The notes: a model not told the origin generated them from the sequence alone. 64,000 nucleotides of DNA from DATJLY01 sp963773665 (GCA_963773665.1 CAVZBZ010000016.1:1-64000), one strand, 5' to 3'; counted from the first letter of the stretch, positions 52,001 to 60,661 are shown. Program-made: numbers and translations.

Positions 52001-52525
52001 CTCGATGTCGGGATGGTCGCAGCGCAACGTCGCCATCATCGCGCCGCGGCGATAGCCCGCGCTCATGATGGTGCGGCACATCGCGTCCCACACGTCCATG
52101 AAGGACAACGGGCCCGAGGCGTCGGCGCCGACCCCTTTGACCGGCGCGCCCTTGGGCCGCAGCGTCGAGAAATCGTAGCCGATGCCGCCGCCTTGCTGCA
52201 TCGTCAGCGCCGCCTCGCGCAGATGGGTGAAGATGCCGGACATGTCGTCCGGAATCGTGCCCATGACGAAGCAGTTGAAGAGGGTGACGTTGCGCCCGCT
52301 GCCGGCCCCGGCAAGGATGCGTCCGGCCGGCAAAAACTTGAAGTCAGCCAGCGCCTCGGCAAAGCGGCCGGTCCAAAGCGCCGGGTCGCGCTCGGGCGCG
52401 GCCAGTGCCGCCGCGACGCGGCGCCAGCTGTCCTCGATGGTCTTGTCCACAACGGCGCCGTCCGCCCCGCGCAGGCGGTACTTCATGTCCCAGATCTGCT
52501 GCGAAATGGCGGCGACAATGGCCAT
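49088..52525 (-). CDS. nrdJ: Adenosylcobalamin-dependent (class II) ribonucleotide reductase with an intein
   Basis: 1145 codons, of which 374 are an intein; the mature enzyme would be about 771 residues. ATG 52525 has GGAAGGAC upstream. The extein shows the class II barrel: GRNVTLFNCFVMGTI, MQQGGGIGYDFSTLRP, MMATLRCDHPDIEAFI, the active site ATNP-CGEQPLPPYGACLLGS (restored by splicing), SIAPTGTISLLADNVSSGIE, and a C-terminal redox tail with CPKCG and CDQCTNC. It reduces ribonucleotides without oxygen dependence, using cobalamin. No nrdA/B appears in the window, so it may be the main enzyme for dNTP supply; loss of splicing would then be lethal. Confidence 0.95.
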   Translation of the reverse strand: MAIVAAISQQIWDMKYRLRGADGAVVDKTIEDSWRRVAAALAAPERDPALWTGRFAEALADFKFLPAGRILAGAGSGRNVTLFNCFVMGTIPDDMSGIFTHLREAALTMQQGGGIGYDFSTLRPKGAPVKGVGADASGPLSFMDVWDAMCRTIMSAGYRRGAMMATLRCDHPDIEAFIEAKGTPGRLSMFNLSVLVTDAFMRAVREDAPWELSFGGTTFKVLPARDLWDKIMRATYANAEPGVIFIDRINRRNNLAYCETISATNPCVTADAWVQTREGPRQIADLIGMPFDALIDGTCYASTAKGFFPTGVRPVVKLRTREGHALRLTEDHPVRAVTELSRHRLTCEWRKAGALEPGDRIILHNHRGAGEWAGQYGEAEGYLIGLLVGDGTLKSDKAVLSVWRRREAVNGAGPQGADGVMDAALAAARTLRHRADFTGWIAVPGREEYRLSLAAVREIALDLGLAPGRKSVTARLERQSSAFYAGFLRGLFDSDGSMQGSQEKGASIRLAQSDLGRLEAVQRMLLRLGIVSAIYRERRPAGPRFLPDAKGGRRAYDCNADHELAIANDNIGIFAERIGFADTEKRARLETIAAAYRRTPNRERFVAEIAAIEPDGDAEVFDAQIPGANAFDANGLYVHNCGEQPLPPYGACLLGSINLAALVRDPFTDRAHLDRDELLRIVPLAVRMLDNAIDVSRFPLVEQLEEAQAKRRIGLGVTGLADALILCRVRYGSAEAVALTEEWLRTIERGAYLASTELAAEKCPFPLYDREKYLAGETVSAFDAELRNAIAERGIRNALVTSIAPTGTISLLADNVSSGIEPVFSFRHTRSVMMQDGTRREEEIADHAYRLYRRLKGEDAPLPDYFVDAQSLSPGDHVVMQAAAQKYVDSSISKTINVPADFPFEQFKDVYLQAYELGCKGCTTYRPNEVTGAVLQATKEDGKRAARQAELPLPAPPPKPKDVYEAGGVVYMTQPLSRPEQLPGSTYKISWPESEHALYITINDIVQDGRRRPFEIFINSKNMEHYAWTVGLTRMISAVFRRGGDVSFVVEELKAVFDPSGGAWLGGRYVPSLLAAIGDVIERHMIAIGAIPPPEARREQMAERQVVNLPSIGPRMRQCPKCGEAALVRAEGCDQCTNCDYSKCG
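50606..51727 (-). other. Intein with LAGLIDADG homing endonuclease in nrdJ
   Basis: Residues 267-640 of the nrdJ frame. The N-terminal splice block is CVTADAWVQTREGPRQIADL (Cys1); block B is RLTEDHPVRAV (the TxxH-type His). Two LAGLIDADG helices are present: YLIGLLVGDGTLKSD and FYAGFLRGLFDSDGSMQ. The end is GLYVHN followed by Cys+1, giving the final His-Asn. All splice residues are intact, so it should self-excise. It sits exactly between the Pro and Cys of the NPCGE active-site motif, so only spliced protein can work. Confidence 0.95.
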
Positions 52526-52588
52526 AGCTGTCCTTCCCGGGACCGGGAGTGCCTCGCCCCGAACCGCGGAAAACCGTTGGAATTCGTA

Positions 52589-52616
52589 AGATTATCATTG
52601 GAAAGGCCACGGTCAA
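52589..52616 (-). promoter_or_regulatory. Possible nrdJ promoter
   Basis: On the minus strand TTGACC (52616-52611), 16 bp, TAATCT (52594-52589), 64 bp before the nrdJ ATG. This is a reasonable sigma-70 match in an AT-richer patch. No NrdR box or cobalamin riboswitch was recognised. Confidence 0.4.
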
Positions 52617-52728
52617 GGCACAAGTTCCCGGTTTGTTTCCATGCTCACACGAGAGACGGCGTGTAAGCCTTTGTGACGTTGGGGAATAACGGGTTCATTC
52701 CCAGAACGCAGCGGTACGGCGCGGCCCG

Positions 52729-52749
52729 CAATCCACAGATTTGTCCACA
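52729..52749. promoter_or_regulatory. Two DnaA-box-like sites upstream of nrdJ
   Basis: CAATCCACA (52729-52737) and TTGTCCACA (52741-52749) lie in tandem, 3 bp apart, about 200 bp upstream of nrdJ. The second is one base from the strong box TTATCCACA. They sit 10 bp from the stop of the acyltransferase gene. Confidence 0.35.
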
Positions 52750-52758
52750 GCCGCGCCC

Positions 52759-53469
52759 TCAGCCGGCGCGGCCGAGCCGGGCGCAGGCGGTCTCGATCGC
52801 GGTCTCGAGCGCGGCCATTACCGCGCGGCGCTCGCCGCCGGGCGCGATCGGCGGCAGGATCTCGACGACGATCCGGCCCGGGCGCTTGGTGAACTGGCGC
52901 CTGCCCCAATAGAGGCCGGAATTGACGGCGACCGGCACCAGCGGCAGGCCAAGCTGGCGGTAGAGCGCGAAGATGCCGGGCTGATAAGCGGGCGGCGCGC
53001 CGACCGCGGTCCGCGTCCCTTCCGGGAAGACGACGATCGGCCTGCGCTCGGCGACGGCCTTGGCGCTCCGCGCCACCATGCTGCGCAGCGCCGAAGCGCC
53101 GCCGCCGCGGTCGATCGGGATCATGCCGGCCTTGAGCGCGTACCAGCCGTAAAACGGGATCCAGCCCAGCTCGCGCTTCAGGACGATGACCGGGCGGTCG
53201 AAGATCACGGGCGCTGCGAGCGTGTCCCACGCCGACTGGTGCTTCATGGCGACGATGACGGGGCCTGCGGGAAGATTTTCGCGCCCGCGCACCTCGTAGC
53301 CGAGGCCGACGCACCATTCGAGCAGCTTCAGCATCAGCGCCGACCACGCCGTGCCGAAGCGCATCATCCATGCACCCGGCATGACGAGAAGCGGCAGCGC
53401 CGCTACCGCCATCGCCGCGGTCGTCGCGTAGAACAGCAGCTGGAAGAGGATCGAGCGCAGCAGCGTCAT
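52759..53469 (-). CDS. 1-acyl-sn-glycerol-3-phosphate acyltransferase (PlsC family)
   Basis: 236 residues from ATG 53469, overlapping the YdcF-like stop by ATGA. An N-terminal membrane helix (LLFYATTAAMAVAALPLLVM) is followed by the HX4D motif in MKHQSAWDTLAAPV, then WIPFYGWYALKAGMIPIDRG (block II) and VVFPEGTRTAVG (block III). It would acylate lysophosphatidic acid at the inner membrane. It is the last gene of the ftsE-ftsX-ydcF run, an order known from other alphaproteobacteria. Confidence 0.92.
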   Translation of the reverse strand: MTLLRSILFQLLFYATTAAMAVAALPLLVMPGAWMMRFGTAWSALMLKLLEWCVGLGYEVRGRENLPAGPVIVAMKHQSAWDTLAAPVIFDRPVIVLKRELGWIPFYGWYALKAGMIPIDRGGGASALRSMVARSAKAVAERRPIVVFPEGTRTAVGAPPAYQPGIFALYRQLGLPLVPVAVNSGLYWGRRQFTKRPGRIVVEILPPIAPGGERRAVMAALETAIETACARLGRAG

Positions 53470-54068
53470 CGCGCGAACGGCACCAGCTGCCGGACCAGCG
53501 CCGCCAAAAACTTCACGTATTCCTCGGCGAAGAGCTCGAGCCCCGCGGGCCTGAGCCACCACGTGCCGCGCACGATGTCGGGAAAGACCGGATGCGGCAC
53601 GATGCGGATCTGCGGCATCGCGCGCGCGAATTCGAGCAGGCTGCGCGGCATGTGGTAGCTCGCCGTGACGAGGCGGAGCGAGGCGAAGCCCTCGCCCTGC
53701 ATGAAGGATGCGGTCTCGAGCGCGTTCCCCTCGGTGCTCTCGGCGGCGTGGCCCAGGACGATGCAGCATTGGACGCGCTCCGGGCTCTGGCGCGAGACGC
53801 GCAGCAGCTCGCCGACATCGACGCCGTGATAGACCCCCGAGACGAACAGTTTTTTCGCCTTGCCGGCGGCCAGAAGCTGGAGTCCGCTTTCGACGCGCAG
53901 GCTGCCGCCGGTCAGGACGACGATCGCGTCCGTGTCGCTGTCGGGATCGGCGACGCTCGATGGCACAAGGTGGACGAACCACAGGAAGCCGCCAAGCCAC
54001 AATGCTGCGAGCGCGATCGCCAGCGCTGCGGCAAGCCGCGCGCCGCGGCGCAAGCGGCGGCCTCTCAT
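53466..54068 (-). CDS. YdcF/ElyC-like DUF218 protein
   Basis: 200 residues with an N-terminal anchor (LAAALAIALAALWLGGFLWF) and a periplasmic or cytosolic DUF218 domain: DAIVVLTGGSLRVESGLQLL, LFVSGVYHGVDVGELL, ESTEGNALETASFM and VTASYHMPRSLLEF. Members such as ElyC act in envelope assembly; the reaction is unknown. It overlaps both ftsX and the acyltransferase by 4 bp, indicating one transcript. Confidence 0.9.
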   Translation of the reverse strand: MRGRRLRRGARLAAALAIALAALWLGGFLWFVHLVPSSVADPDSDTDAIVVLTGGSLRVESGLQLLAAGKAKKLFVSGVYHGVDVGELLRVSRQSPERVQCCIVLGHAAESTEGNALETASFMQGEGFASLRLVTASYHMPRSLLEFARAMPQIRIVPHPVFPDIVRGTWWLRPAGLELFAEEYVKFLAALVRQLVPFAR

Positions 54069-54952
54069 GGCATGCGGGCGAGCGCGCGCAGCACCGTGAG
54101 CCGCGCCGTGAGCATGGCGAGCGCCGCCGCGGCAAGGGGAAGCGCCACCAGCACCGCGTAATGCCAGGGCACGAGCGCCAGGCTCGGCAGCGGGATCGCG
54201 GTCTCGCCGAGGATCGCGGCCGCGGCGCCCGCGTGCGCGAGCGCCAACAGCGTCGCGACCGCGAGCAGGAGGCCGATGCCGCCGCCGGCGAGGCCGAGCC
54301 TGAGCGCCTGCCGCTCGAACTGGCGCGCGATGTAGCGGTCGCGCGCGCCGATCGCGTGCAGCAGCTCCACCACGTCGCGATGCACGGAAAGCCCGGTCCG
54401 GGTCGTGAAGATCACGGTCGTCACCGACGAGGCGGCGATCAGGATGACGACGATGAGCGCCGTCGCCTCGGCCGCGCGGATCATCGCGGAGAGCCGGTCG
54501 AGCCAGATGCGATGGTCGTCGAGCACGGCGCCGGGCGCGGCCTTCGCAAGCGTCGCGGCCAGCGCCGTGCGATCGACGCCGCGCGAAGGATCGATCTCAA
54601 CGTCGATCATCTGAGGCAGCGCCAGCTGCTGCGGCAGATCGGCGCCGAGATAAGGCTCGAGCAGGCGCGCGATCTCGATCCGCTCGAGCGGCCGCGCAGT
54701 GCGCACGCCCGCACTGCCGCGGAGCGCCGCGAGCGCGGCGTCAAGGCCGCCGTCGCCCTTGTCGGCGGGCGGCGGCAGCTCGACCGTGAGCGAGCCTTCG
54801 AGCCCGCGGTTCCACGTCTCGAGCGCGCTGTCGAGCGCCAGCGCGCCGGCCGACGCGAGCGCCGCGAGATAGACCATGACCGCGATGAGCCACGGCAGGA
54901 AGCGGCCCGAGCCGTCGCGGTCGAACGGGATGTCGATGGCGCGCCCGGTCAT
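54065..54952 (-). CDS. ftsX: Cell division protein FtsX
   Basis: 295 residues, four membrane spans with a periplasmic loop between spans 1 and 2: an N-terminal span near FLPWLIAVMVYLAALASAGA, then TALIVVILIAASSVTTVIFT, GGGIGLLLAVATLLALA and AVLVALPLAAAALAM. The segment LHAIGARDRYIARQFERQAL is the FtsX permease signature. With FtsE it activates septal peptidoglycan hydrolases during division. It is coupled to ftsE and ydcF by 4-bp overlaps. Confidence 0.92.
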   Translation of the reverse strand: MTGRAIDIPFDRDGSGRFLPWLIAVMVYLAALASAGALALDSALETWNRGLEGSLTVELPPPADKGDGGLDAALAALRGSAGVRTARPLERIEIARLLEPYLGADLPQQLALPQMIDVEIDPSRGVDRTALAATLAKAAPGAVLDDHRIWLDRLSAMIRAAEATALIVVILIAASSVTTVIFTTRTGLSVHRDVVELLHAIGARDRYIARQFERQALRLGLAGGGIGLLLAVATLLALAHAGAAAAILGETAIPLPSLALVPWHYAVLVALPLAAAALAMLTARLTVLRALARMP

Positions 54953-55626
54953 TGCGCAAGGCGCCGCGGCGGCTCGAGCCAGAGCCGCCCGGCTTCGAGC
55001 AAGAGCCGCGGATGCGGGCGCCGCGCGACCAGCGCCTCGTTGTGCGTCGCCAGCACCAGCGTCGTGCCGAGCCGGTTCATCTCCTCGAACAGCCGCATGA
55101 GCCGGTCGGCCATGGTGTCGTCGACATTGCCCGTGGGCTCGTCGGCCAAGAGCAGGCTCGGGCCGCCGATCACGGCGCGCGCGATGGCGACGCGCTGCTT
55201 CTGGCCGCCCGAGAGCGTCGCCGGCCGCGCCGCCAGGAGATCGCTCAAGCCGACCCAGTCGAGCAGTTCCCCGACATGCGCCTTGACGCGCGCCTCGGCC
55301 ACGCCGGCAACGCGCAGCGGCAATGCCACGTTGTCGAACGCCGACATGTGATCGACCAGGCGGAAATCCTGGAACACGATGCCGATGCGCCGCCGCAGCA
55401 TGGCCAATTGATCGCGCGACAAGTGCGCCACGTCCTGATCGAACAGGCGCAGAGTGCCGGACGATGGCCGCTCGGCGCGATAGACGAGGCGCAGAAGCGT
55501 CGTCTTGCCGGCGCCGCTCGGTCCGGTGAGATAGTGGAACGAGCCGGGGGCGAGCCGCAGGGAGATGTCGCGCAGCACCTGCGGTCCCGCGCCGTAGCGC
55601 ATCGCGACATTCTCGAACCGTACCAA
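54949..55626 (-). CDS. ftsE: Cell division ATP-binding protein FtsE
   Basis: 225 residues from TTG 55626 (reading VRFENVAMRYGAGPQVLRDI), with GGGAG upstream; an ATG at 55659 would add 11 atypical residues. ABC motifs: Walker A TGPSGAGKTTLLRL, signature ATLSGGQKQRVAIARA, Walker B LLLADEPTGNVD and the switch His in LATHNEAL. It powers FtsX at the septum. It is divergent from the zinc-ribbon protein gene. Confidence 0.94.
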   Translation of the reverse strand: MVRFENVAMRYGAGPQVLRDISLRLAPGSFHYLTGPSGAGKTTLLRLVYRAERPSSGTLRLFDQDVAHLSRDQLAMLRRRIGIVFQDFRLVDHMSAFDNVALPLRVAGVAEARVKAHVGELLDWVGLSDLLAARPATLSGGQKQRVAIARAVIGGPSLLLADEPTGNVDDTMADRLMRLFEEMNRLGTTLVLATHNEALVARRPHPRLLLEAGRLWLEPPRRLAQ

Positions 55627-55767
55627 GCAGGATATCTCCCGAGCGCCGCACGATGGCATGCGGCCGAACCGCCGTCCAGCGCGACTCGGAATGGAAGCGC
55701 GGGTGCCCTTTCCTTGCCTCTCTGGCCCGGCGGGCCTTATAAGGGCGCGGGTTTCCCGGCGCGCGCA

Positions 55768-56508
55768 ATGATCGTCACCTGCCCCTCCTGTTCGGTCCGC
55801 TATCTCGTCGATGCGCGCGCGCTAGGCCCCCATGGCCGCCTCGTGCGGTGCGCGCGCTGCGCCCACACCTGGCGCCAGGAGGCGCCCGAGGACCAGGCCG
55901 CCGCCGTCATCGATACGCCGCCGCCGTCCGAGCACGCCGCCGGCGTCGCGCCCGGGCGCGATCCCGCGCTTGCGGCCGCGGCAGAGCGCACGCCCGGGCA
56001 CGGTGCGGGCCTCACCGCCGAGGGCCGCATCCAGCTTCCGGCGCTGACGCGCAAGAAGCGCCCATGGGGCCTGGCGCTCGCGCGCGCGGCGGCGGCGCTC
56101 GCGATCGTTGCCGGGCTCGGCTATGCGGCGATCGTCGAGCGCAATCGCGTCGTCGCGCTCGTGCCGTCGGCGGCGCCGCTTTACAAACTCGCCGGATTCC
56201 CGACCGGTGCTACCGCCAGCGGGCTCGAGTTCCAGAACGTCACCACGAGCCGCGAGATGGAGAACGGCCTCCCCGCGCTGGTCATCGAGGGCGAGGTCAA
56301 GAACGTCTCGTCGAGCGCGCGCACGGTGCCGAAGCTCATCGTCATCCTGCGCGACAAGGGCGAGCGCGATCTCCAGGACCTCACGGTCGCGGCGCCCGCG
56401 GACAGCCTGAAGCCGGGCGAGAGCGTGCCGTTCCGCACCAGCATCACCCAGCCGGCCGAGGCCGCGTCGGGCGTCGTCGTGACCTTCGCCGGCGCCGACC
56501 GGAGCTGA
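55768..56508 (+). CDS. MJ0042-type zinc-ribbon protein with DUF3426 domain
   Basis: 246 residues from ATG 55768. The N-terminal zinc ribbon is MIVTCPSCSVRYLVDARALG with a second pair in RCARCAHTWRQ. A Pro/Ala linker and one membrane span (LARAAAALAIVAGLGYAAIV) follow, then a C-terminal domain with LVIEGEVKNVSSSARTVPKL. This is the usual cytosolic-zinc, periplasmic-C-terminus layout next to ftsE in alphaproteobacteria; function unknown. cpdR follows 3 bp later. Confidence 0.9.
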   Translation: MIVTCPSCSVRYLVDARALGPHGRLVRCARCAHTWRQEAPEDQAAAVIDTPPPSEHAAGVAPGRDPALAAAAERTPGHGAGLTAEGRIQLPALTRKKRPWGLALARAAAALAIVAGLGYAAIVERNRVVALVPSAAPLYKLAGFPTGATASGLEFQNVTTSREMENGLPALVIEGEVKNVSSSARTVPKLIVILRDKGERDLQDLTVAAPADSLKPGESVPFRTSITQPAEAASGVVVTFAGADRS

Positions 56509-56511
56509 GCG

Positions 56512-56874
56512 GTGGCGAAGATCCTGCTCGCCGAGGACGAGGCTTCCGTCGCCGAGTTCGTGGTGCGCGCGCTCGGCCGTCTCGGCCATGACGTGCAGCG
56601 CGTTCCCGACGGGCTCGCCGCCGTCGCGGCGCTCGGCGCCGAGCGCTACGACCTGCTCGTCAGCGATATCGTCATGCCCGGGCTCGACGGCATCGCGCTG
56701 GCGTTGAAGGCGGGGAAGGATTATCCCGCGATGAAGATACTGCTGATCAGCGGCTATGCCGACGAGCGCCAGCGCGCCCACAATCTCGACGCGCTCGCGC
56801 ACCGCATTCTCGCCAAGCCCTTCACGCTCGTCGAGATCTGCGACGCCGTCGAAGGGACGCTGGCGGAGAATTAA
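56512..56874 (+). CDS. cpdR: CpdR-type single-domain response regulator
   Basis: 120 residues, GTG start 3 bp after the zinc-ribbon gene. A stand-alone receiver: acidic pair AEDE (8-10), phospho-Asp D52 in VSDIVMPGLDG, switch region ISGYADERQRA and Lys102 in AKPFTLVE. It has the size and motifs of Caulobacter CpdR, which, unphosphorylated, recruits substrates to ClpXP and times the cell cycle. Confidence 0.9.
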   Translation: MAKILLAEDEASVAEFVVRALGRLGHDVQRVPDGLAAVAALGAERYDLLVSDIVMPGLDGIALALKAGKDYPAMKILLISGYADERQRAHNLDALAHRILAKPFTLVEICDAVEGTLAEN

Positions 56875-56907
56875 AGCCCTCTCCGCGCGGAGCGGGGGGC
56901 GGGGCTC

Positions 56908-59346
56908 TCAGAACTGTTTCAGCAGGCGGTCGATGTAGTCGCGCTCGAGCTCGGGGCGGTCGCGCTCGCCGGCGCGCTCGCGCAGCTCCTCGAGGATGCG
57001 CTTGGCGCGTTCGAGCGCGGTGTCGTTGACCTTGCCGGTGCGCATGAGCCCGCCATCGTCGAGCCCGCCATTGTCGTTGTCGTTGGTCAGGCGGCCGAAC
57101 GGATCGCGCCGCGCCTGTTCCAGCCCCTGGTTGTCGCCGGGCTCGGTGCCGTCGGGCCGGCCGCCATTCCGCCCCATCATCTGCTGCTGCATGGCGCGCG
57201 CCGCCTGTTGCAGCGCGTCGAGCGCTTCCGTCTGCGGCCCGATCGCCTGGCCCGGCTGTGCGCGGCGAAGCGCATCGACGGCGTTCTTCATGGCGCGGTC
57301 GGCGCGCGCCATCGGCGCCGGGACGTCGCCGCCCTGCTCGCCCATCTGCTGCTCCATGTCGCCGAGCATCTGGCGCAGCATCTCCTGCTGATTGGCGTCG
57401 TCCTGGCCTTCGTCGCCGCCCTGCTGGCCCTGCTGCTGGCGGCGGAAGCTGTGGTCGAGAAGCTGCTGCTGGCGGCGCATCATCTCGTCCATCTGGCGCA
57501 TCGCCTGGTTCTGGCCGCCGCGCATTTCGCCGGGCCGCGCGAGGCGCAGATTCTCGAGGATCTGCTGCAGCTGCGACAGAAGATTGCGCGCCTGCTCGCG
57601 CGAGCCGGTGTGGGCGAGGTCGCGGGCGCGGTCGAGCATGCGCTGGAGATCCTGCATGCTGAGCATGTGCGAGGGATCGACCGGCTGCATCGGCTTGTTC
57701 GGCTGGCGCTGCATCTGTTGCGCCAGCGCTTGCAGGTAGCGGTTGATCGCCTGCTGCAGCTCGCTCATCAGGCGATCGATCTCGGCATCGGGGGCGTTGC
57801 GCGCCAGCGCGTCCTGCAGCCGCTGCATCGCCTGGCGCAGATCGTTCTGGCTCGTCGTGCTGCGGCCGTCCTCGATGCGCAGCGCGGTGTCCCACAGGAG
57901 CTGCTGCACCGCCGCGATGGCGTCAGGATCCTGGTTGAGGACGAGCCGCGCCTGCGCCGTGCGCAACGACATGAAGACGACGATGTCGTCGCCGAAGAGA
58001 CCCGGGCGGATCGACAGGTCGGACAATGTCTCGGCCACCTCGCGCCGGTCTTCGGGATGGACGGACAGCTCCTTCCGCGCCTCGATGATCGCCTTGGCGA
58101 CGGGGTTGTGGAACTCGCGCTCGGGCAGCACGGTCTCGATCGTCTCGCTCTCGCCGGTCTGGCCGATCGCGTCGAGCGCCTGAAGCTGGATCTCGACCGG
58201 CAGCCCGGCCCAGGGATGCGGCGTCAGGTCGTGATAGCTCGCGGCCGCGGCGTCCTTCAGATGCTGGCCCGGCAGCGGCAGGTCGAGCGCGAGCGGCGCC
58301 GCCGCCTGATTGTCCTTGAGGCGGATAATCGCCTTCACGCCCTCGACGCCGTAATCGTCGCTGGCCTTGTATTCGAGACGCAGCGCGCCGCGGTCGGTGT
58401 GCTGCGGCGGCTTGGCGAAGGATATCGTCGGCGGCAGGTCGGGCACGACGGTGATGGGCCACGCGCCGAGCGTGCGGCCGCCCTGCGTCACGGCAAGGCG
58501 CTTGCCGCGCGGTGATGGTGGCGCTGCCCTTGAAATTGCTGTCGTCGATGCGGGCGAAGTCGGCGCCATTGTCGTCGAGCGCAAGCTGCGGCAGCGCGCC
58601 GCCGCCATGCACCTGCGCCAAGCACGGTGCTGCCGGTCGGCACCGCGACCGGCTGCTGCGCCGCGCTCGGCATGGCAGGAATATGCGGCGGCAGGCCAGT
58701 GTAGTCGGGCGGCGTCACCCAGATGTCGAGCGCCACGCTCGCCGCCGCCGCGCCGGGCTCGATGTTCGGGCTCAGGCTGCGCACGATGCGGTCGCTCCAA
58801 TCGCCGCCGGCGTCGATCGCGCCGAGCAGCAGCGCGAGAGCGAGGACGACGCGCAGCGCATAGGGATCGCGGCGCAGCAGCCCCGCCGCCGGGCGCGCCG
58901 ACGCGGAGCGCGCGCGCGCCGCTTCTTCCATGCGCTGCGCGATGCGCCTGCCACAGCGCCTCGGACGCCGGGTCGCTCGCGCCGCCCGCGAGCCGGTCCT
59001 CGAGCGCGGCCAAGCGGCCGGTGCGACAAGTCCGCTCGCGGTCTCGATGCGCCGCCGCGCCGCCTCGCGGTCGCGGCAGGCGGAAGCCGCCGCACGCCGT
59101 GCCACAAGGCGAACCGCCAAGCAGCGCCGCGAAGATGCGCGAGCAGCGCCAGCATGCAGAAGCGCTCGGCAGCCGCGCCGGCAGGTCGAACAGGGCGAGC
59201 GCCAGGAATGTGCCGACGACGGCAAGGCCCGGCCACAAGGCCGGCCACAGGCGCTCCCACGCGAGGGCGAAGCGCGCCGCGACAAGGCGCCGCTCGAAGC
59301 CGGCGCGGGGCGGGGCGGAAAGCGGCGTGGGTCCGGGTTGGGGCAT
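56908..59346 (-). CDS. TIGR02302 family membrane protein, frame broken in the 58500-59200 part
   Basis: From ATG 59346 (MPQPGPTPLSAPPRAGFERR) about 810 residues. The N-terminus has spans near WPALWPGLAVVGTFLALALF. Between about 58500 and 59200 the protein runs through several frames before settling at RTLGAWPITVVPDLPPTISF. The rest is intact and Gln/Met-rich, with long helices (LLWDTALRIEDGRSTTSQND, AMQRLQDALARNAPDAEIDR, MMRRQQQLLDHSFRRQQQGQ) typical of TIGR02302/DUF4175. The function is unknown; location beside lysA is conserved in related bacteria. At least three single-base indels account for the breaks. Confidence 0.82.
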   Translation of the reverse strand: MPQPGPTPLSAPPRAGFERRLVAARFALAWERLWPALWPGLAVVGTFLALALFDLPARLPSASACWRCSRIFAALLGGSPCGTACGGFRLPRPRGGAAAHRDRERTCRTGRLAALEDRLAGGASDPASEALWQAHRAAHGRSGARALRVGAPGGGAAAPRSLCAARRPRSRAAARRDRRRRRLERPHRAQPEPEHRARRGGGERGARHLGDAARLHWPAAAYSCHAERGAAAGRGADRQHRAWRRCMAAARCRSLRSTTMAPTSPASTTAISRAAPPSPRGKRLAVTQGGRTLGAWPITVVPDLPPTISFAKPPQHTDRGALRLEYKASDDYGVEGVKAIIRLKDNQAAAPLALDLPLPGQHLKDAAAASYHDLTPHPWAGLPVEIQLQALDAIGQTGESETIETVLPEREFHNPVAKAIIEARKELSVHPEDRREVAETLSDLSIRPGLFGDDIVVFMSLRTAQARLVLNQDPDAIAAVQQLLWDTALRIEDGRSTTSQNDLRQAMQRLQDALARNAPDAEIDRLMSELQQAINRYLQALAQQMQRQPNKPMQPVDPSHMLSMQDLQRMLDRARDLAHTGSREQARNLLSQLQQILENLRLARPGEMRGGQNQAMRQMDEMMRRQQQLLDHSFRRQQQGQQGGDEGQDDANQQEMLRQMLGDMEQQMGEQGGDVPAPMARADRAMKNAVDALRRAQPGQAIGPQTEALDALQQAARAMQQQMMGRNGGRPDGTEPGDNQGLEQARRDPFGRLTNDNDNGGLDDGGLMRTGKVNDTALERAKRILEELRERAGERDRPELERDYIDRLLKQF

Positions 59347-59362
59347 GATCCTCCGCAACTCG

Positions 59363-60661
59363 TCAACGCTCGGCGAGCCAGGGCGGCAGCCGGTCCTGCG
59401 CCAGGACCTCGTCATAGCTCGGCCGCTGCCGGATCACCGCGAAGGCGCGCCCCCGCACCAGCACCTCGGGCGCCGGCAGGCGGGTATTGTAGCCCGAACT
59501 CATCGCCGCGCCATAGGCGCCGGCCGACAGGAGCGCCACCAGATCGCCCGCTGCCAAGCGGCGGCAGGTCGCGCGCAGCGGCAAAACTGTCGCCGGTCTC
59601 GCACACCGGCCCGACCACGTCCGCCGGAAGGCGGCGAGCGCCGGGCGCGGGCGCCGCGAGCGGCACGATCTCGTGCCAGGCGTCGTAGAGCGCGGGCCGC
59701 ATGAGGTCGTTCATCGCCGCGTCGAGGATGACGAAGCGTCGCGTCACGCCCTCCTTCACATAGAGCACGCGCGCGACCAGCACCCCGGCATTGCCGACGA
59801 TGACGCGGCCCGGCTCGAAGGCGAGGCGCACGCCGAGCCCGCCCGCAAGCCGCTGCACCAGCGCGGCGTAATCCTCGATCGACGGGCGGAGTCTCGTCGC
59901 GATAGCGGATGCCGAGTCCGCCGCCGAGATCGAGCCGCTCGACCGCAAATGCCCTCGGCGCCGCAGGCTCGCGATGAGCGCTGCGACGCGGCCGAAAGCC
60001 TCCTCGAAGGGCGCCAGCGAGGTGAGCTGCGAGCCGATATGGACGGCAATCCCGACCGCGCTGTACGGATGGCAGCGCGCGCATGCGGGCGAACGCCTCG
60101 GGCACGTGCGCCAGATCGATGCCGAACTTGTTCTCGCTGGAGACCCGTCGTGATCTTGGCATGAGTGCGGGCATCGACGTCGGGATTGACGCGGATCGCA
60201 GTGGGCGCAGTCGTGCCGAGCGAGGCAGCGACCTTGCTCACGAGCTCGAGCTCGGGGAGCGATTCGACGTTGATCTGGCGCACGCCGTGCGCGAGCGCGA
60301 AGGCGAGCTCGGCCGCGGTCTTGCCGATGCCGGAAAAGACGATGCGCTCGCCGGGAATCCCGGCTGCCAGCGCGCGGCGGAACTCGCCTTCGGAGACGAC
60401 GTCGGCGCCCGAGCCGAGCCGCGCCAGAGTCGCGATCACGGCGCAGTTCGAATTGGCCTTGACCGAATAGCAAGATCGCCGATTCCGTGCCCGCGAAACG
60501 CGGCGGCAAAGCGCCGGTACTGCCGCTCGATGTGCGCCGAGGAATAGCAATAGAACGGCGTCCCGACCGCATCGGCGATTGCGGCGAGATGCGACGTCCT
60601 CGGCCTGGAGCGCGCCGTTGCGATAGGCGAAATCGGGCGCGCCCGGAAACCCGTCACTCAC
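59363..60661 (-). CDS. lysA: Diaminopimelate decarboxylase, frame broken several times
   Basis: GTG 60661 overlaps the lptM 3' end. The protein reads MSDGFPGAPDFAYRNGALQA, then in changing frames AIADAVGTPFYCYSSAHIER, CYSVKANSNCAVIATLARLG (PLP Lys), GADVVSEGEFRRAL, ENKFGIDLAHVPEAF, VGIAVHIGSQLTSLAPFEEA, LDLGGGLGIRY, FEPGRVIVGNAGVLVARVLY and VGPVCETGDSFA, where Cys and Glu complete the active site, to LLSAGAYGAAMSSGYNTRLP. Length is about 430, as expected. It makes lysine from meso-diaminopimelate. At least six indels break the frame, which in an essential gene suggests sequence error. Confidence 0.9.

Noticed and set aside
52759..54135. The acyltransferase frame extended to 54135 as one 458-residue protein.
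   Set aside because: The upstream part is an out-of-frame translation of the YdcF-like gene; ATG 53469 overlaps the YdcF stop in the usual ATGA manner.
57208..58515. A 435-codon plus-strand frame opposite TIGR02302.
   Set aside because: Shadow frame with biased composition; the minus strand encodes the recognisable family protein.
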